Of a DNA stretch of 64,000 nucleotides, positions 28,601 to 43,600 are shown one piece after another. The notes under the pieces are model-generated. The model worked only from the letters and a program-made list of their open reading frames with translations. It did not search any database and was not told the origin of the DNA. The DNA lies in the NCBI RefSeq assembly GCF_001039355.2, contig NW_019775414.1, positions 310,001 through 374,000 on the forward strand, written 5' to 3'. Position 1 is the first letter of the stretch; every line of letters begins with the position of its first letter. The translations under genes and the position numbers were made by a program. The DNA is from Lingula anatina (Eukaryota > Brachiopoda > Lingulata > Lingulida > Lingulidae).

Positions 28601-31600
28601 GTCAGCGGTAAGCGTGAGCACTGTAAGAGTTCTTCACCCATCTGCCTTTGGTGAAATAACGACTTTTCGCGAATTAATATAATGCTCACGTAATATTATC
28701 ATGCGTCACTCGACTCATGTTTCTGTATGTCCAATTACCAATAGATAATTACACGATTGTTTGTATGATGAATCCTATCGTTGACTTCACATTGGATCAT
28801 ACATAAACTGCCTGTATCTCTTCGTAACAGATGTCATTGGGTGGGTTGATAGTCTTGTATTGTTCTGGTTGGTTGCAGATACAAGTAGGGTTACATCAGC
28901 TTAAGTCTACTGGGGGATATCAGCAGGAACTTAGCCATGCAAACGAAGAGGTACAAATAATACAGAGAGAGAAGTAAAAAGGAGTTTTTGCTGCCGATAA
29001 ACTTGGGCTCAGATTTGTTGACATCTACATTTTCCTGTGCTTTTTGTTGGTTTATATTGGGTTGTTATTAGCTTATAGTCCTGGGATTAACCAATTTTTC
29101 TCCATTTCACCATCAAGTTCCTACTTTGAATAAAATGTCTCATTGAGTTTAATCTGATCGGGATGAATACTATGCAAAAGCCTTAGGGGAGAACTTAATC
29201 TTTCCGATTTAAAGTCTCTTTTGCTTCAATCCAAGAAAAAGAGATCCTTTCGTTTTGGGCTTTGAAAAAAAGCTAACCCAATATGGCATCGCTAGGAGTA
29301 GAAAATGATAAAAATTCAAAGCATCGCTCACCGATTTCCTTAGCTTTTAGGATTATCAATCCCACTTTATTTTATAATCGTATTGAATGTGCCCCCATGA
29401 GAACAAATGAAACGAAGTTGTGTACCTAGGGGCATTCAAATACATTGGTATTATGGAAAAGATTGTGAAATTATACTCCCCGTCAGTTTTTGTTATCTAT
29501 TTGAGACTAAACGAGTAGATTTGTCAAGACGTCTTAGCATATAAAGTCATCGATTTTTTAAAACATTATTTTCATGGGATGTTCATCAAACTTGAGGTTT
29601 GTGCAAGATTTTAATTCAAACTTTGCGCACACGTCGATTGAATTCAAAGCAATGGTAGGCTGCATCCGCTTGGAGCGCATTCAGAACATCGGACTAACAG
29701 ATCCGCGGATCAAATATAGCCGACCCACTTGAATGCTTGTTGCGTAATCCCCACGGGGAATCTATTTAGTACCTAATTGGGAATTAAGCGACAAACTTTC
29801 AAATGATCCACGGAGCGGTAAGTCCGATGTACTGAATGCGCTCTTGTAAGCCAAACTAGGTTTAAAAAGCGAAGTTCACTCAAAGTGGCGTACGTGGGGG
29901 TCATCGACTTATCACATTACACGAAAAGTCCACACGTTTCGACTTCTCATTAAAACGCTATCTAATTGTTATCAACACGCTAAATAATGCATCTTGGCTA
30001 TTCAGCTAGAGCTGTTAAGTTGGCAACTATATTGTATATGCATGGGTTTGCTTGTTTGTATTTCATGTTGTATAATTCACATGTGCAGTTATGCAACAAC
30101 AGTGTTATTGAAAACAATGTTGTATAAGGGTATAAGCACTTACACAACAAATGGAAAACGAAGTTGTATAAGTGTGTAATGTGCAATCGTGTAAGTTGGC
30201 ATGTGTGTATGCTACATAAATGATAAATAAAACTACTGTATAATCCAACATGCCTTTCTTGACTGTTGCTTAGCAAAATGAAAACTGTACGGAAAAATTC
30301 CTGAAAACTAATAATAATAATAATAATTTATTAAGCCATTAACAATAAAATACAAATGTATAAAATTGGGAATCTTTTGCCCTGTAGTANGTTGGGAGAA
30401 ATTCTAATCCCACTGTTGATTCGCCCGCTGCCAGGTAAGCTGTTAGATAGATTGCCCCTTTTCGGTGTACTTATCGTAATCAGCCGGTTCTGCTCAGAGG
30501 GGTTCAATTCGGTACGGCCAATCCATGTTGAGTGGAAACAGGTCAGATTGGAATTTGCATAAAAGGCAAAAGGCATAGGTCACAAATATATCAAAAACAG
30601 CAGGATTTTGGATCTAAAAATGCCAATAGCAGCGTTCTGGTAATTTTTCGGTCTATTATCAGAATGCACAATCCAATCGTTACAGACTTCCTTAATGTAC
30701 CGGTCAGAATCGACATGAATTTGGTCCGGCGTAATTTTTCAAACAAATGCCTGCTCTCCCTTTAGACATGCCCCAAAATAGCCTTGCCTTGAAGCAGACT
30801 TCTAACTAGACGTCTAATACCAATTGGTCCTGGAGCAAGACCACTCGCTTGCAATCACACAACTGATCACGGCAAGACTTAATGCTGGTTCTTGTGGAAG
30901 TCTTTGCGATGTCAAGTCGTAGTCGGTCAAACCTGATTCAATTGCTCGTCTCTCAGAATAACTGGGCCATAATAGGCCGCATTAACAACAGAAGTTGAGC
31001 CGTGGACTGACAGATCCGCGGATCAAATACGGTCGGCCTACTTGAAAGCTCACCGCCTCAACATCAATCTATTTAGTGTCTATTAGGGGATTATGCGGCA
31101 AGCTTTCAAGTGGGTCGGCCTTATTTGGTCCGCGGATCAATTTGTTCTGAATGCGCCTTAAGTCAAATAACCAAACGATACGTTGTCAACTTGTCAGTCA
31201 GACATGATGAGCCTACATACCCTTCCATGCTGACGTAATGCCCAAGTGGTATGATAAATTCTATAAAGACAAGTCAAAGCACATGGATAGATTGGGTAGG
31301 CCTATTTCAAGCTAAATTCCTGTGTACAGATATTTTAATCACCGCAGACGTATCTGACAGTTCTGGAAACATAAGTGTTTTTTTTTTATACATCTTGGGT
31401 TCTAATAAAAACGACACTTTATTTCGATGTGTTGACTGTTTTCATTTTGTAAGGTTTGCGATGATCTGTGTTGTGAACTTGGCAACCATTGACAGAAACA
31501 CATGCACACTGTAAAGTTGAACCACAAAGCTCGTTGATCTGCTCCTGAATGAAACAGTGCAGTGTCAGCGGTAAGCGTGAGCACTGTAAGAGTTCTTCAC

Positions 31601-34600
31601 CCATCTGCCTTTGGTGAAGTAACAACTTTTCGCGAATTAATATAATGCTCACGTAAGCTTATCATGCGTCACTCGACTCATGTTTCTGTATGTCCAATTA
31701 CCAATAGATAATTACACGATTGTTTGTATGATGAATCCTATCCTTGACTTCACATTGAATCATACATAAACTGCCTGTATCTCTTCGTAACAGATGTCAG
31801 TGGGTGGGTTGATAGTCTTGTATAGTTCTGGTTGGTTGCAGATACAAGTAGGGTTACATCAGCTTAAGTCTACTGGGGGATATCAACAGGAACTTAGCCA
31901 TGCAAACGAAGAGGTACAAATAATACAGAGAGAGAAAGAAAGGGAGTTTTTGCTGCCGATAAACTTGGGGTCAGATTTGTTGACATCTTTATTTTCCTGT
32001 GCTTTTTGTTGGTTTATATTGGGTTGTTATTAGTTTATAGTCCTGGGATTAACCAATTTTCCTCCATTTCACCACGAAGTTCCTTCTTTGAATAAAATGT
32101 CTCATTGAGTTTAATCTGATCGGGATGAATACTATGCAAAAGCCTTGGGGGAGAACTTAATCTTTCCGACTTAAAGTCTCTTTTGCTTCAATCCAAGAAA
32201 AAGAAATCCTTTCGTTTTGGGCTTTGAAAAAAAGCTAACCCAATATGGCATCGCTAGGAGTAGAAAATGATAAAAATTCAAAGCATCGCTCACCGATTTC
32301 CTTAGCTTTTAGGATTATCAATCCCACTTTATTTTATAATCGTATTGAATGTGCCCCCTTGAGAACTCATGAAACGAAGTTGTGTACCTAGGGGCATTCA
32401 AATACATTGGTATTATGGAAAAGATTGTGAAATTATACTCCCCGTCAGTTTTTGTTATCTATTTGAGACTAAACGAGTAGATTTGTCAAGACGTCTTAGC
32501 ATATAAAGTCATCGATTTTTTTAAACATTATTTTCATGGGATGTTCATCAAACTTGAGGTTTGTGCAAGATTTTAATTCAAACTTTGCGCACACGTCAAT
32601 TGAATTCAAAGTAATGGTAGGCTGCCTCCGCTTGGAGCGCATACAGAACATCGGACTTACAGATCCGCGGATCAAATATAGCCCACCCAATTGAATGCTT
32701 GTTGCGTAATCCCCACGGGGAATCTATTTAGTACCTAATTGGGAATTAAGCGACAAGCTTTCAAATGATCCACGGAGCGGTAAGTCCGATGTACTGAATG
32801 CGCTCTTGTAAGCCAAACTAGGTTTAATAAGCGAAGTTCACTCAAAGTGGCGTACGTGGGGGTTCATCGACTTATCACATTACACGAAAAGTCCACATGT
32901 TTCGACTTCTCATTAAAACGCTATCTAATTGTTATCAACACGCTAAATAATGCATCTTGGCTATTCAGCTAGAGCTGTAAAGTTGGCAACTATATTGTAT
33001 ATGCATGGGTTTGCTTGTTTGTATTTCATGTTGTATAATTCACATATGCAGTTATGCAACAACAGTGTTATTGAAAACAATGTTGTATAAGGGTATAAGC
33101 ACTTACACAACAAATGGAAAACGAAGTTGTATAAGTGTGTAATGTGCAATCGTGTAAGTTGGCATGTATGTATGCTACATAAATGATAAATAAAACTACT
33201 GTATAATCCAACATGCCTTTCTTGACTGTTACTTAGCAAAATGAAAACTGTACGGAAAAATTCCTGAAAACTATACAGTTTGCGACAAGGAGTTTGCAAG
33301 TAAAAATATGTTGCTTGCAAATCTGCAGCAAATTGGTGATAAAAGTTTGCAGCAAGCCTGATATTTTGCTAAGGGTCGACTCGTCAATAGGGTTGTTAAC
33401 GCATGTCATGCTGCCTATCCTCGTCAAACTTCCGGTAAAGTTACATCCCTTCATTTTATCGTCTTGAAGACGTTTCCGCCTTTTTCTAATCCATTTTTTT
33501 CTTTTTAATTTCATTTCTCACACAATTCTTGGTTATAGATTGGGAAATTCATCATCTTTATATCAAGTTTGATTTCCTTTGAGTGCTAATGGTATTTCCC
33601 AATTCCTTTAGTTATTTCACGCCTTATTGACTAGTCAATGAAATCTATGAATTTTTTAATCCCTGATGAGTGATCAGCTTTATCCCGAGAAAATGAGCAA
33701 TCAAAATCATCTGTTAAGGTAAAGAGGTCCTTCAAAGTATGTCAATTAAGGTTAATAGACGAAAAAAAGAAACGCTAGAGTGATTTCCTATGCGCGGGCA
33801 AAAATGACAGTTGTAGCTTAAAGCGGTAACAGCTCTTATTATGAAATTCAAAATTCCGCAATTCATACATTTTAAACCGCACGCTGAAATTGAGAAAATT
33901 AAGTTAATGCTTAACATTATTTTTTTACTTCATTCCTATATCGGTCTACGCAGACCGATATTTTCAATTGGAATGAGCCTTTAGTCAAGGTTTGTGAAGT
34001 AAATTGTCTAGGTACGGTTTGCATCAGGTATATTAGAAAATAGTTCATCATCTTTTTGTCAAATCTATGAATGCAAAAAGCTATATTATACAAACCTGAG
34101 CCTGAACATTCCTGCATATATCACATACTACTGCCACATATTTAGGTATTGCATTTATATTTATTAACATCATGTCACCAACTTTTTTAACAAAACACAT
34201 AAAATACACAAAGCATCGAGGACTTACTTTTTTTTACCGACAAATAGAATATATACACTGGTATTTCAGTGTTTTTTAAGAGGTCTCCTATCAGTTTTAC
34301 GGACAGAAACGTTGTGGCGAGAATAATCAAATAATCACATACATTTTCTGAACAAATTGCTGCCTGGCATCCATACTGAAATCTTCATATGGCTTGACAT
34401 CATCATTAATATCAGAAAGGTTAATCTTTTTTTACACACTTTCCCGGCTTAAACCTCACCGATATTTTCATCGAAGTCTCCACATCATGCTGAAATCCAA
34501 ACTGAAGCCTTCATATGACTTGACATCATCATAAATATAAAAAAAGGTTAACCTTTTTCCCGTCTTAAAACTGGACGATAATTTTCATCGAACTCTCTAT

Positions 34601-37600
34601 ATACCGGCTAAGCCCTTTAGGAAAACAAGCTACGACATACATTAACCACTTACATGACAGGTGTATATGTATATTTATGATCATTAAAGATTACGGCAAA
34701 CACTTCACTCCAATATGGTGCAACTGACTTTCCTCTGGCGTGTCGTTTTGCAACGGGGTAACTCAAGCCTAATCTACGCCACAATTACGCCCTGTTGGTG
34801 TAGCTGGCCCTTGGGCAATTAAAAAAAACGAATTAAAATGCACTTTATTGCCGGATTTTCGTCGTGAGTTACAGGTTTTACCCCCGTAATTCATACTTCT
34901 AAATCAACATCAATATCTCTCGATCACAACCGGTTCTCTGAGACAAAAAGAATACCGTTGCTTTTGAATGTTGATAATATGGCACTGTGTAAGCGAGTGA
35001 TACCCTTCCGAAAATGTCTTGTAGGAGTCCTATAGGACTCTCAGGGACTCTACAGAAATCCCACAGGACTCCATGTAAATGGGACTGTATAGATATTCTG
35101 TTGAATGTCCTACAGGATTTCCATTTAGGACACATGTCCATAACGACTCCTACAGGAAATTTCCGTTTGGGATTTTTTAATGCGAAAACCTGCCAAACTT
35201 AGCGCGGAAACATGTTACTGTCGTTTGTGAGTGCACTTTTGTAAGTTTATATGTAGATATTTAGGGTGGAAACTGAGGTAAAATGTACTGTTACACTTAG
35301 TAAAGTACGTCGCAATTATGAGCCTTCCAATTACTCATTTATGGAAAATCATCATCAATAATATTACAGACGCAGCTCCCTCTCGCTCTCTTTCTTAGTG
35401 ATATGGCGTTTTTCGATTATTGTGGAAGTGGTATCTTGGGGAATGAATATTTCATTAAGTTCATTATCTTTGATGATTGGTTTGTTTAAAAAATTAAAGT
35501 GCAGTCATAGGTGACGTAGACCGCTTCGTGAGGTTGAGAAAGAAATGGAAAGAAAATGTCTAAATACGGCAAAGGGGTTTTATGAGTTGAAAAGATTGTG
35601 GTTTCCATTTTCATGCATCACTCATAGATTAAACCTGAGGAATGAATGGACTTGAAGAACACACTGCCAACTAGGTGATCAATACTGTAGAAGAATACAG
35701 ACTCTGAGACCTGCAATCTTTCAACAGTCTAACGAAATTGAATCTAAACAGCACGCGAATTTGCGTTTTGATAAGAAAAATCAAGCCTGCAAACCACGAT
35801 ATGGCAATATCCACAAAGGGAACTGCAATGAACATGTACATGCACTGCGTAATCCCAAATGAATCTGTTGTACTGGTCGTGTCATTTTTTTTCAAGCAAA
35901 TTCAAGTACAATTAACTTCCGCAACAAAGATATCGTACTGTGCAATGTAGTGGCTGTATCTGAAACTGAGTTTTGGCATCCCTTACCTTTAACAAATACC
36001 TTTGCTGTAAGTTAAATTTCCCAAAGTTAATTCTCCGATGCGTATCTTTGCATAACGTTTAACAATATTTTGCCCTTTTATTTCTCCCACATACATTTAA
36101 ACAGTGTATGTGTGCGCTGATCACATAGCACTTTCACGAGATATTTTTGGTCAGTTCAAATGAAACAGACGCATTGGAATGTTGTACCTTCAGGACGTTC
36201 TGAAGTGAGATTCAACGCATTCTTCAAGAGAAATAACACCATGAAAATTACTGATAACTTCGCTGTTAAGATCTCTATTTGACTTATCAGATCAGAACAA
36301 CCAAGATCAAGATCAAAGCAAAGATAACCCACGGAACAAGCCAGCTTGTTTTGACTCATTGACATGCGACTAGCCCTGGATTAAACAGTTCCAAACTAAA
36401 GCCAGGTATTTTAAGGCCTTTTTATTTTTTCAAACCCGCATCACTTAGTTTTTATAGAATTGGACACACCTTTACACGCGGCCGCTGCTGTGTAAATTCC
36501 TCGACAATTTATCCCATAGTTTTCATGGGTTTTCTGGGTTCAGGCATATAGCAGAAGTGAAACAAAGACAAATCCACACCAAGGTTTATAAATCGACGGA
36601 CTGGGTCACTAGATAATTAGGATGAAAACCATCATCACGGCTTACTATTTTTTTCTCTATTTATCTCTTTATCTCTTACCTCTGGTTTTATCTGCAGAAA
36701 ATTATCGCAGAAAATAAATAAAATAACTGCAGGCCTAGAGATACATTTCAGCTACTTAATTTTCCAAAATAAATAAATAAAAAATAAGGCCAAATAAGAT
36801 CAGATAAAATGAAAAAAATGTTAATAAATAAATAAACAAATAAATAAATAAACAAATAAATAAGCCGTACAGACATATACCAGTACGAGTACTGGCAGCA
36901 AAAGAAGCCTGGCATCAACGTACAGGGAAAATCACATTAAAAAAAATGACCTCAAGAGAAGGAGTTAACATTTATACATTAGCACCATCGTCATCTCCAT
37001 TACTATTTGATGAGTATTCGGAACGCTATTACTTTGCAGTGCACCCTCAATAAGGCTCGAGCCTGATGAATGGGTACTTTCTACCAGAGACGGCCTTCGT
37101 GATGATGGATGCCGTAGTAATTGTGCAAAAATCTTTGGCTGCCAAAGGACAGAAATGAACAGTTAATAGCCATGGCAAGAGAAATAGCTGTATAGCTGTG
37201 AATATCTAGTAAAAAATTCTCTTTGGTCTTGATGGAGGGTAATGAATGGGTCGGTTGGGGAGAATAGCATTATGCTGCATTATTGCGAGCGCTACAGGAA
37301 GTATTTTATCATTAAAAGAAGACCGATGCACCAGTGAATACCCCTGTCGTTTACGTTCCCCGAGAGTAAAACGTCTGATTTATTATCTCAATTACAAGAC
37401 TCTTTAACCTCGATACGCAATGTTTGGAAAGACAGTCAGGTACACAGAAAACTCGTTTATGCTTCTCCTGTAAAAAGCTCCACACAGTATGACAAATAAA
37501 AGGAAGCAGTGCACTCGGTGATCGTTTGTTTTTTCTGAATGGTGCGACTTACGTGTGAACTAGCAAATGGGAGCCCCCTTCAGCTGGAATGAAGTGCGAT

Positions 37601-40600
37601 GCACAAAAGAAAAAACGATCAATTTTTGTACTGTCTTCAATTTCGTCATTCTTGTCATTTTAGCGTGACATACAGTAGCTGGGTGCGTGATAAAATACGC
37701 ATCATGTTAACTCACCATTTTCATAATGATAACATTATCTAATCTACCATGTAGTTCATATTTCAGTACACAACGCGTGTGATCAATTATATCAAATATA
37801 TATATGTGCGAACATGCAACATCTTAGAAACACACATAAATAGATTAAGCACAACAATGGTGATTTATTCCCTTATTTATGCGCGCACTTGGTTTAAAGT
37901 GGACAGGAACACTTGAACCCGCCATATACGGAAAATGCATTCGAGGCACTCGTCTTCAGGAGGAAGCTCTCGTGTGTAGCGCGATTCACAAACGATTTTC
38001 GTCTTTCTGGGCGCTGTAGCCATTATCTGTCGTGTTTGATATTTTCACCTAGTGTGTAAACAATTTTCCCAAGTGCGCTCGAAAAAAGGCTATGTGCTTA
38101 CGGCTATTTGTGCACAGCGCCTGTCCACACTCACCTTTTGTTTTTGCACTCCAATTTACAGAAGAGGGAAAAAGAAAAAATCAGTTATAGGTTTTATTGA
38201 TTTTTTTGTACTAAGTACATGGTATCATGGTACAATGACCACCTTTTTAAACAGGATAAAAAAGGGTCAAAAACTAGAAGGCTTGTAATGTAGCCCAGTA
38301 CGCAATCAACCATACTGTATTAAGTATGAGATTAGTCTGACCATAAGTCGACTAACCCATCCTCTGTGAACAAATGTGAAGCGTTCTTACTGGGCGCACA
38401 CAATTCAAAAGTCATGTGTCGCGTAGTTAATTGCAGCCATGCGATGGACAAGAATAAATATATATATAAGCTCGAAGCTTTCTTGCAGCGAACGGGGAAT
38501 TGTATCTTCTTTTACTCGTGGCGAAAAATACCACTAATATCAAACATGGCATATATTTGCTGCAGCGCCTCGGAAGACGGAAATTTTGTGAGTTTGTGGA
38601 TCGCGCAGCATATGAGAGCTTCTCCCCATGAACGACGTGGTTGATGTATAAAAGGGGGGAGGGGGGTAGCACCTCGGCCCTACGTCTATGAAACTAATGT
38701 AACTTAAAACCGTGATGGCACGGTTTATTAATTGTAAGGGAAATTGGTTTGGCAATTAAGTCAGCACTTTTAGGAGCAAATGCACGAAACAAGTGGCATT
38801 GACGATATCATTACATGTAGAGGGTTGCGTATAAACCAAAGACTAAATTAAGCCACCCTGGGTCAAATTAACCAAGGTCTTTTGTTTCAGAAACTGGGAC
38901 ACGACCAACCCAACGACCAACCAAATTAACCAATTAGGTGTTTCGTTTTAGAAACTGGGCCACGACCATCTCAAACTCTTGGTGTTGAAAAGAGCGAGTT
39001 CTGGGAGCTGGAACCACGGGAAAGATGCAACTCGCCGCACCTATTGATTTACATATATAGTTGCCTTTCAAGGGTTGCGTTGTTTGCAAACTTCGGTACA
39101 GTCAACCAACAGGTATTTCCCTATTATTTCAACGTGGATAAAACAACGTTGCCTTGTTAAAGTACAAAGGAAATGGCATAAGAATGACTACCGGTAGGAT
39201 GGTCTTTTTAAAGGATCTTTAATGTGCCACATGATTTATCAAATATCAAATTTCATGACCTATGGGAATTAGATTTTCCAGGGGTTCCCTTGGACCACGA
39301 CATTTCTTCTCGGCTGTGCATATCACGTGAATGTTAATCTCTGCCAAAATTATGGTAATGGCTTAAATTTCAGGGTTTTTATCTTTGATTAAAAATGGCA
39401 CTTAAATCAAAAAGGTGACCGAAGATCAGCAACTAGGGCGAATCATTTAGATTTGTTTTAGCGTGGTACATGTACATATCGTTGTACATAAATCAAGCCA
39501 ACTCGGCAATGGCCGTTCTATGAGAGCTTTATCTATGTTTAATGGACAAATGGGAAAAGATATATACTATGCAATTAGGTGTAACATTCATCACGACGAC
39601 ATAAAAAACCTCCGATGGTTGAGTGCATAAGTTAAGAGGTTCACCACATAAGGCACATCAGTCCCAAGGTCCACTGGTGCAAAGCTTGAATATTCTGACG
39701 GTTTATTTATCCGAAAGTTTTAATATATATTATATGTTTTGTTTAAACCGCATCGCCTTCAAACCCCGCTTCCATTGTTTGAATTGAGTACAATAAACTT
39801 GAAAATATATAAAAAAGATTTTGGCTTATTGATCTTTCAAACCACTTAAAACTTCCAAATAAAGAGCCTTTAGACCAAATGAACCCATGAAATGCTGAGA
39901 AGCAGCCAAGCTACCGTTAAAAACACTAATGCATTACATAAAACCAATCCATTATTACCACAAGGGCCTGTTTGGCAAAAGAAATTGGCCTCGAATCGTC
40001 GTTTCTACTTTACGATCAAAACTTAAGCCAAGTTTGACCAAAGATAAATAACTGTTAGACCAATTTCAAATGTAATATTGCCCGACTTTATAACTGGAAA
40101 TACATGGTCAATGTCTAAGATTAACACTTTCTTCATGAAGGTGGATTACTTTATGTTGTCTTTAAACTAAAGTCGAACAAATTTTTGGTGTGAAAGTTTA
40201 GACTAATTTTCAAACCAAAGTTATTTTGTGGAACAGGGCCCAGATTAAATGTATGCCCCCATTTAGAATGGATGATCCGAGTACTTATTGATCCGCCGAC
40301 TAAATATGGCCGACCACAGTTCAAAAGCGATGCCGCTGATTCCTGATGGTCTCCCCGACTCCACACGCGCCTTTAAACAGATTAAATCTCTGCTCCGAGG
40401 GTTAATTGCTAAGCCCCTGCAGCAACGGTGGGTGTGGAGGCAGGGAGACCATCAGGAATCAGCGGCGCCCCTTTTGAACTATTCTCAGCCATATTTAATC
40501 GGCAGATCAGTAAGTACTCGGATCATCCATTCTGAATGGGGTTTATATTAGAAGTTCGCGTATGACACGTCCACAACAGTGTTCAGAATTGGCACCGCTA

Positions 40601-43600
40601 TAAAACTTTAATTGATGCCTAACAGAATGAAAACAATGTGAAAAGACAAACTTTAGTAAGCATATGAAGATGTTTGTAAAAAAGTATCATATCCAGATGA
40701 AGATACCGGTGTAACAAAACTGAGGATCCGTGTAACAGAAAGTCCGCCCTCCATTTAGTCATAATGGTTAGTGTTAGCCCAGCCTAAGTGGGTCAATATC
40801 TAGGGCGATCGGCTCTCCTGTGCAGATGAATGGGAAGCGGACTCTATATCATTGGGGACTCTCTGTCACGTTAGACTGGGTCTCCTGCAAATGTTTTTCA
40901 GAATTATAAAAATAAAGGTTTTGAGTAAAATAACCACTGACACCGTTAACACGACCATAATGGAAACTCAGGTCATTTGCAAATGCTATTACAAGAATAT
41001 AAAACAACAGTGGAAATAGAAAACAAAGTGACAGTTTTGTGTAAAATAAAGATCAAAAGCATTAACACGAGTAAAATGGGAGATAGACCAATGCCAAATG
41101 ATTTACACTGTATTGTAAAATTAGTGAAGGCACAAATGTTTCCATCGAAACTGCTTCCATTTTTAACAAAAGTATAACCCGAAAATATCGTTGATGACTG
41201 CCTCCGCAACGCGATCTCAACGCTGAGTGCCATAATTCAAAATGATTCATTTATCTCAGCAACCCGAGCAGGACGTTGTTGGAACATTAATCATATTGTG
41301 GAATTAATGTGATAATCCTTTCACACAGACACCGTTCATCATTTCTCTCATGCTGGTCTCCAAGCCATGGATAAAAGGTATAGAATGGAGCGCGAACAGT
41401 AGCCTTACAAAGAACCGGTATGGTATTGCAAGTGTCTGATTTTCATCCATGAAAAGTACCCCGATCATTTATTTATGAAAGAGAAGTTGGGAGAAAAAAC
41501 TCAACACACTCTGTGCACTCACACTGTTGGGATTAAGTACAAATGTACTAAGTGTGAAGTAAGTCTAGTCCCAATAAATGGCTCGAGGAGTCTCGTTGCC
41601 ATCAAAAGCGTAACCATATCACAGTTCAACTAGAAAGGCACTTAGAGAACGCAACGCAGACCTCCGCCTAGGCACCTCGATTCTCATTATTAATCTATTA
41701 ATCCATGGACCACCAAAATGTGACTGGTTCTAAGTTAACCCCCTACTGGCTTACACGTAGCCGGAAAATTTTATAAAATATCCCACCAAAACTATTTTTT
41801 TGAGATTTCGCTGTTGGCTAACAATCAACCAAATGTTAATATTCAGCAATCGTATCCTTTGCAGAAGTAATGATACAAAAATTTTCAATAATGCAAATTG
41901 CATATATTCATATTCAACATATGAATACGAAAATGCGTGCTTGGACAACAACTGTCTGACCTATGATAGAAGGATGTTATCATTTACTACATGTAACATA
42001 CTTATCAATAGTGCATGCTGTCTAGCAGTAGAACCACGATGAGATTGGCGATCGATCCTTAAGAACATTCTAAAAGCAAGAAGATGGAGACAAATCACGA
42101 AAATTACAATGTCAGAAATGCATGCGAAAACCGTGTCTATGTTTTGATAAGTAAGACACGAAACAGCTATTACGAGAAGCTTCATCTAACAACGGCAGCT
42201 GTTTGTATAACAACAATTCATTTCAAAAGATTGATCTTTTTAGCTAGTGTAATTGGATTTACTTTGTTATACCCTATACATCTAATAAAAAAAAATGAGA
42301 AGACCCTTTTTTTGAAAAAAAAATAGCATTTTTCGTTTGTACCAAAGCCACTGGTGATATTTTCAATAAAAAAGGACAGTTACTTTATCTCTCGAGATGC
42401 AATTCTTTGCCTGGACAGGACACTGAAATATATCCCGAATCTCTCAAAGGTACTGCTGTGGGCTGTACTCATTTTTCACTTGAAACTCTATTAACACGAG
42501 GACAGTGATTCTTATCTCGATTCCACATCCCACTGGACAGGTCATTCGTTATCGTACCGTAACTTTTAAAATTGCTTTGGCCACTGCGTTCTTTTCTAAT
42601 ACATATCGTTTAGAAGGTTGTTATGCACCACAAGCGCCAACTGTTCAAGCAAGGACTGAACTAGGTCCTGCTTTGCAAAAGAGCCCTGAAACTGGCCCCA
42701 GTTTCACAAAAATAGATAAATAAATAAAAATAAAGTCAGGTTCCCCGGCTAAGAACTTAATAACCAAGGTTACATGGTCAAATCTTACCCTGTCAAGAGC
42801 AGTGTTACAGCACTCTCATGGAAATCCTAGTCAACTAAGCCAGGGAACTGACTAAAGTTTTTTTGTGTGAAATTGGAGCCTGGTCTGAATTTTTAGGCAA
42901 AAATTTCATTCTACTTTGACCCAAAATAAAATCTTGGGACTGAAAAAGACCCAAACTTGGTCCAAAAGCATACACATTTTTTAGGATATATCACTTTAGT
43001 GAAAGCGCCCCGGAACTTTGTGGTAGGACACCTAGGCCATACATTGATTGTATTTTCCCATTCAGAAAAGCTTGAATCTATATTTAATTTTTTCTCATTT
43101 AATGACTTCTGCGTATAATTAATGCTTGCAATTGTTGTCATTGTTTGCCATTAATGAATAATCATATAATAAAACAACAGGCTTCGATCGATTGTCCTTT
43201 AATGTCAACTGAATTTTAGTCCTTTCAGACAGTCAAAACTGAAAGTGTTTATCAATCATTGGCCATGCATCTTGACCAAAGCCTAAATCGCAATTTTCAG
43301 TGAAATTTCGTATTAGAAACCGTTTCTCTTGAATTCAGCAGCTCGGTATGCAATACCAAAGCAAAGTAATTGACATGACTGTTGCCGTATTCATTACACT
43401 TGCATTTCATTGTAATGTGCTTTATGTATGAATATAAATAACAATAAAAATAAACATGACAATTGCTGCATACAGATGAACTAATACCCGACCACCTGAA
43501 CGATCATGCATCTTAATTGCCCGTTCTGGATTTCGAGTGCCCTATCCTTTATCACTTTATGTAGCTTCTGTCAATTATGGTTATTATCTTAATGCCATGT

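Larger units (their letters stand above)
30392..33273 (+). repeat. 2.9-kb direct duplication, copy B
   Basis: Direct repeat of 27458-30310 (offset about 2.93 kb), separated from copy A by about 80 bp of AT-rich sequence (ATAATAAT...) and a single N at 30390. Relative to A it has small insertions, for example ACC near 30818, GAT near 31534 and 18 bp in the first fold-back element near 31127. Confidence 0.95.

Noticed and set aside
27409-32033. Recurring 60-90 codon frames found twice (for example 28291-28554 and 31251-31514)
   Set aside because: They recur only because the DNA is duplicated; no domain, biased codon use or splice signals.
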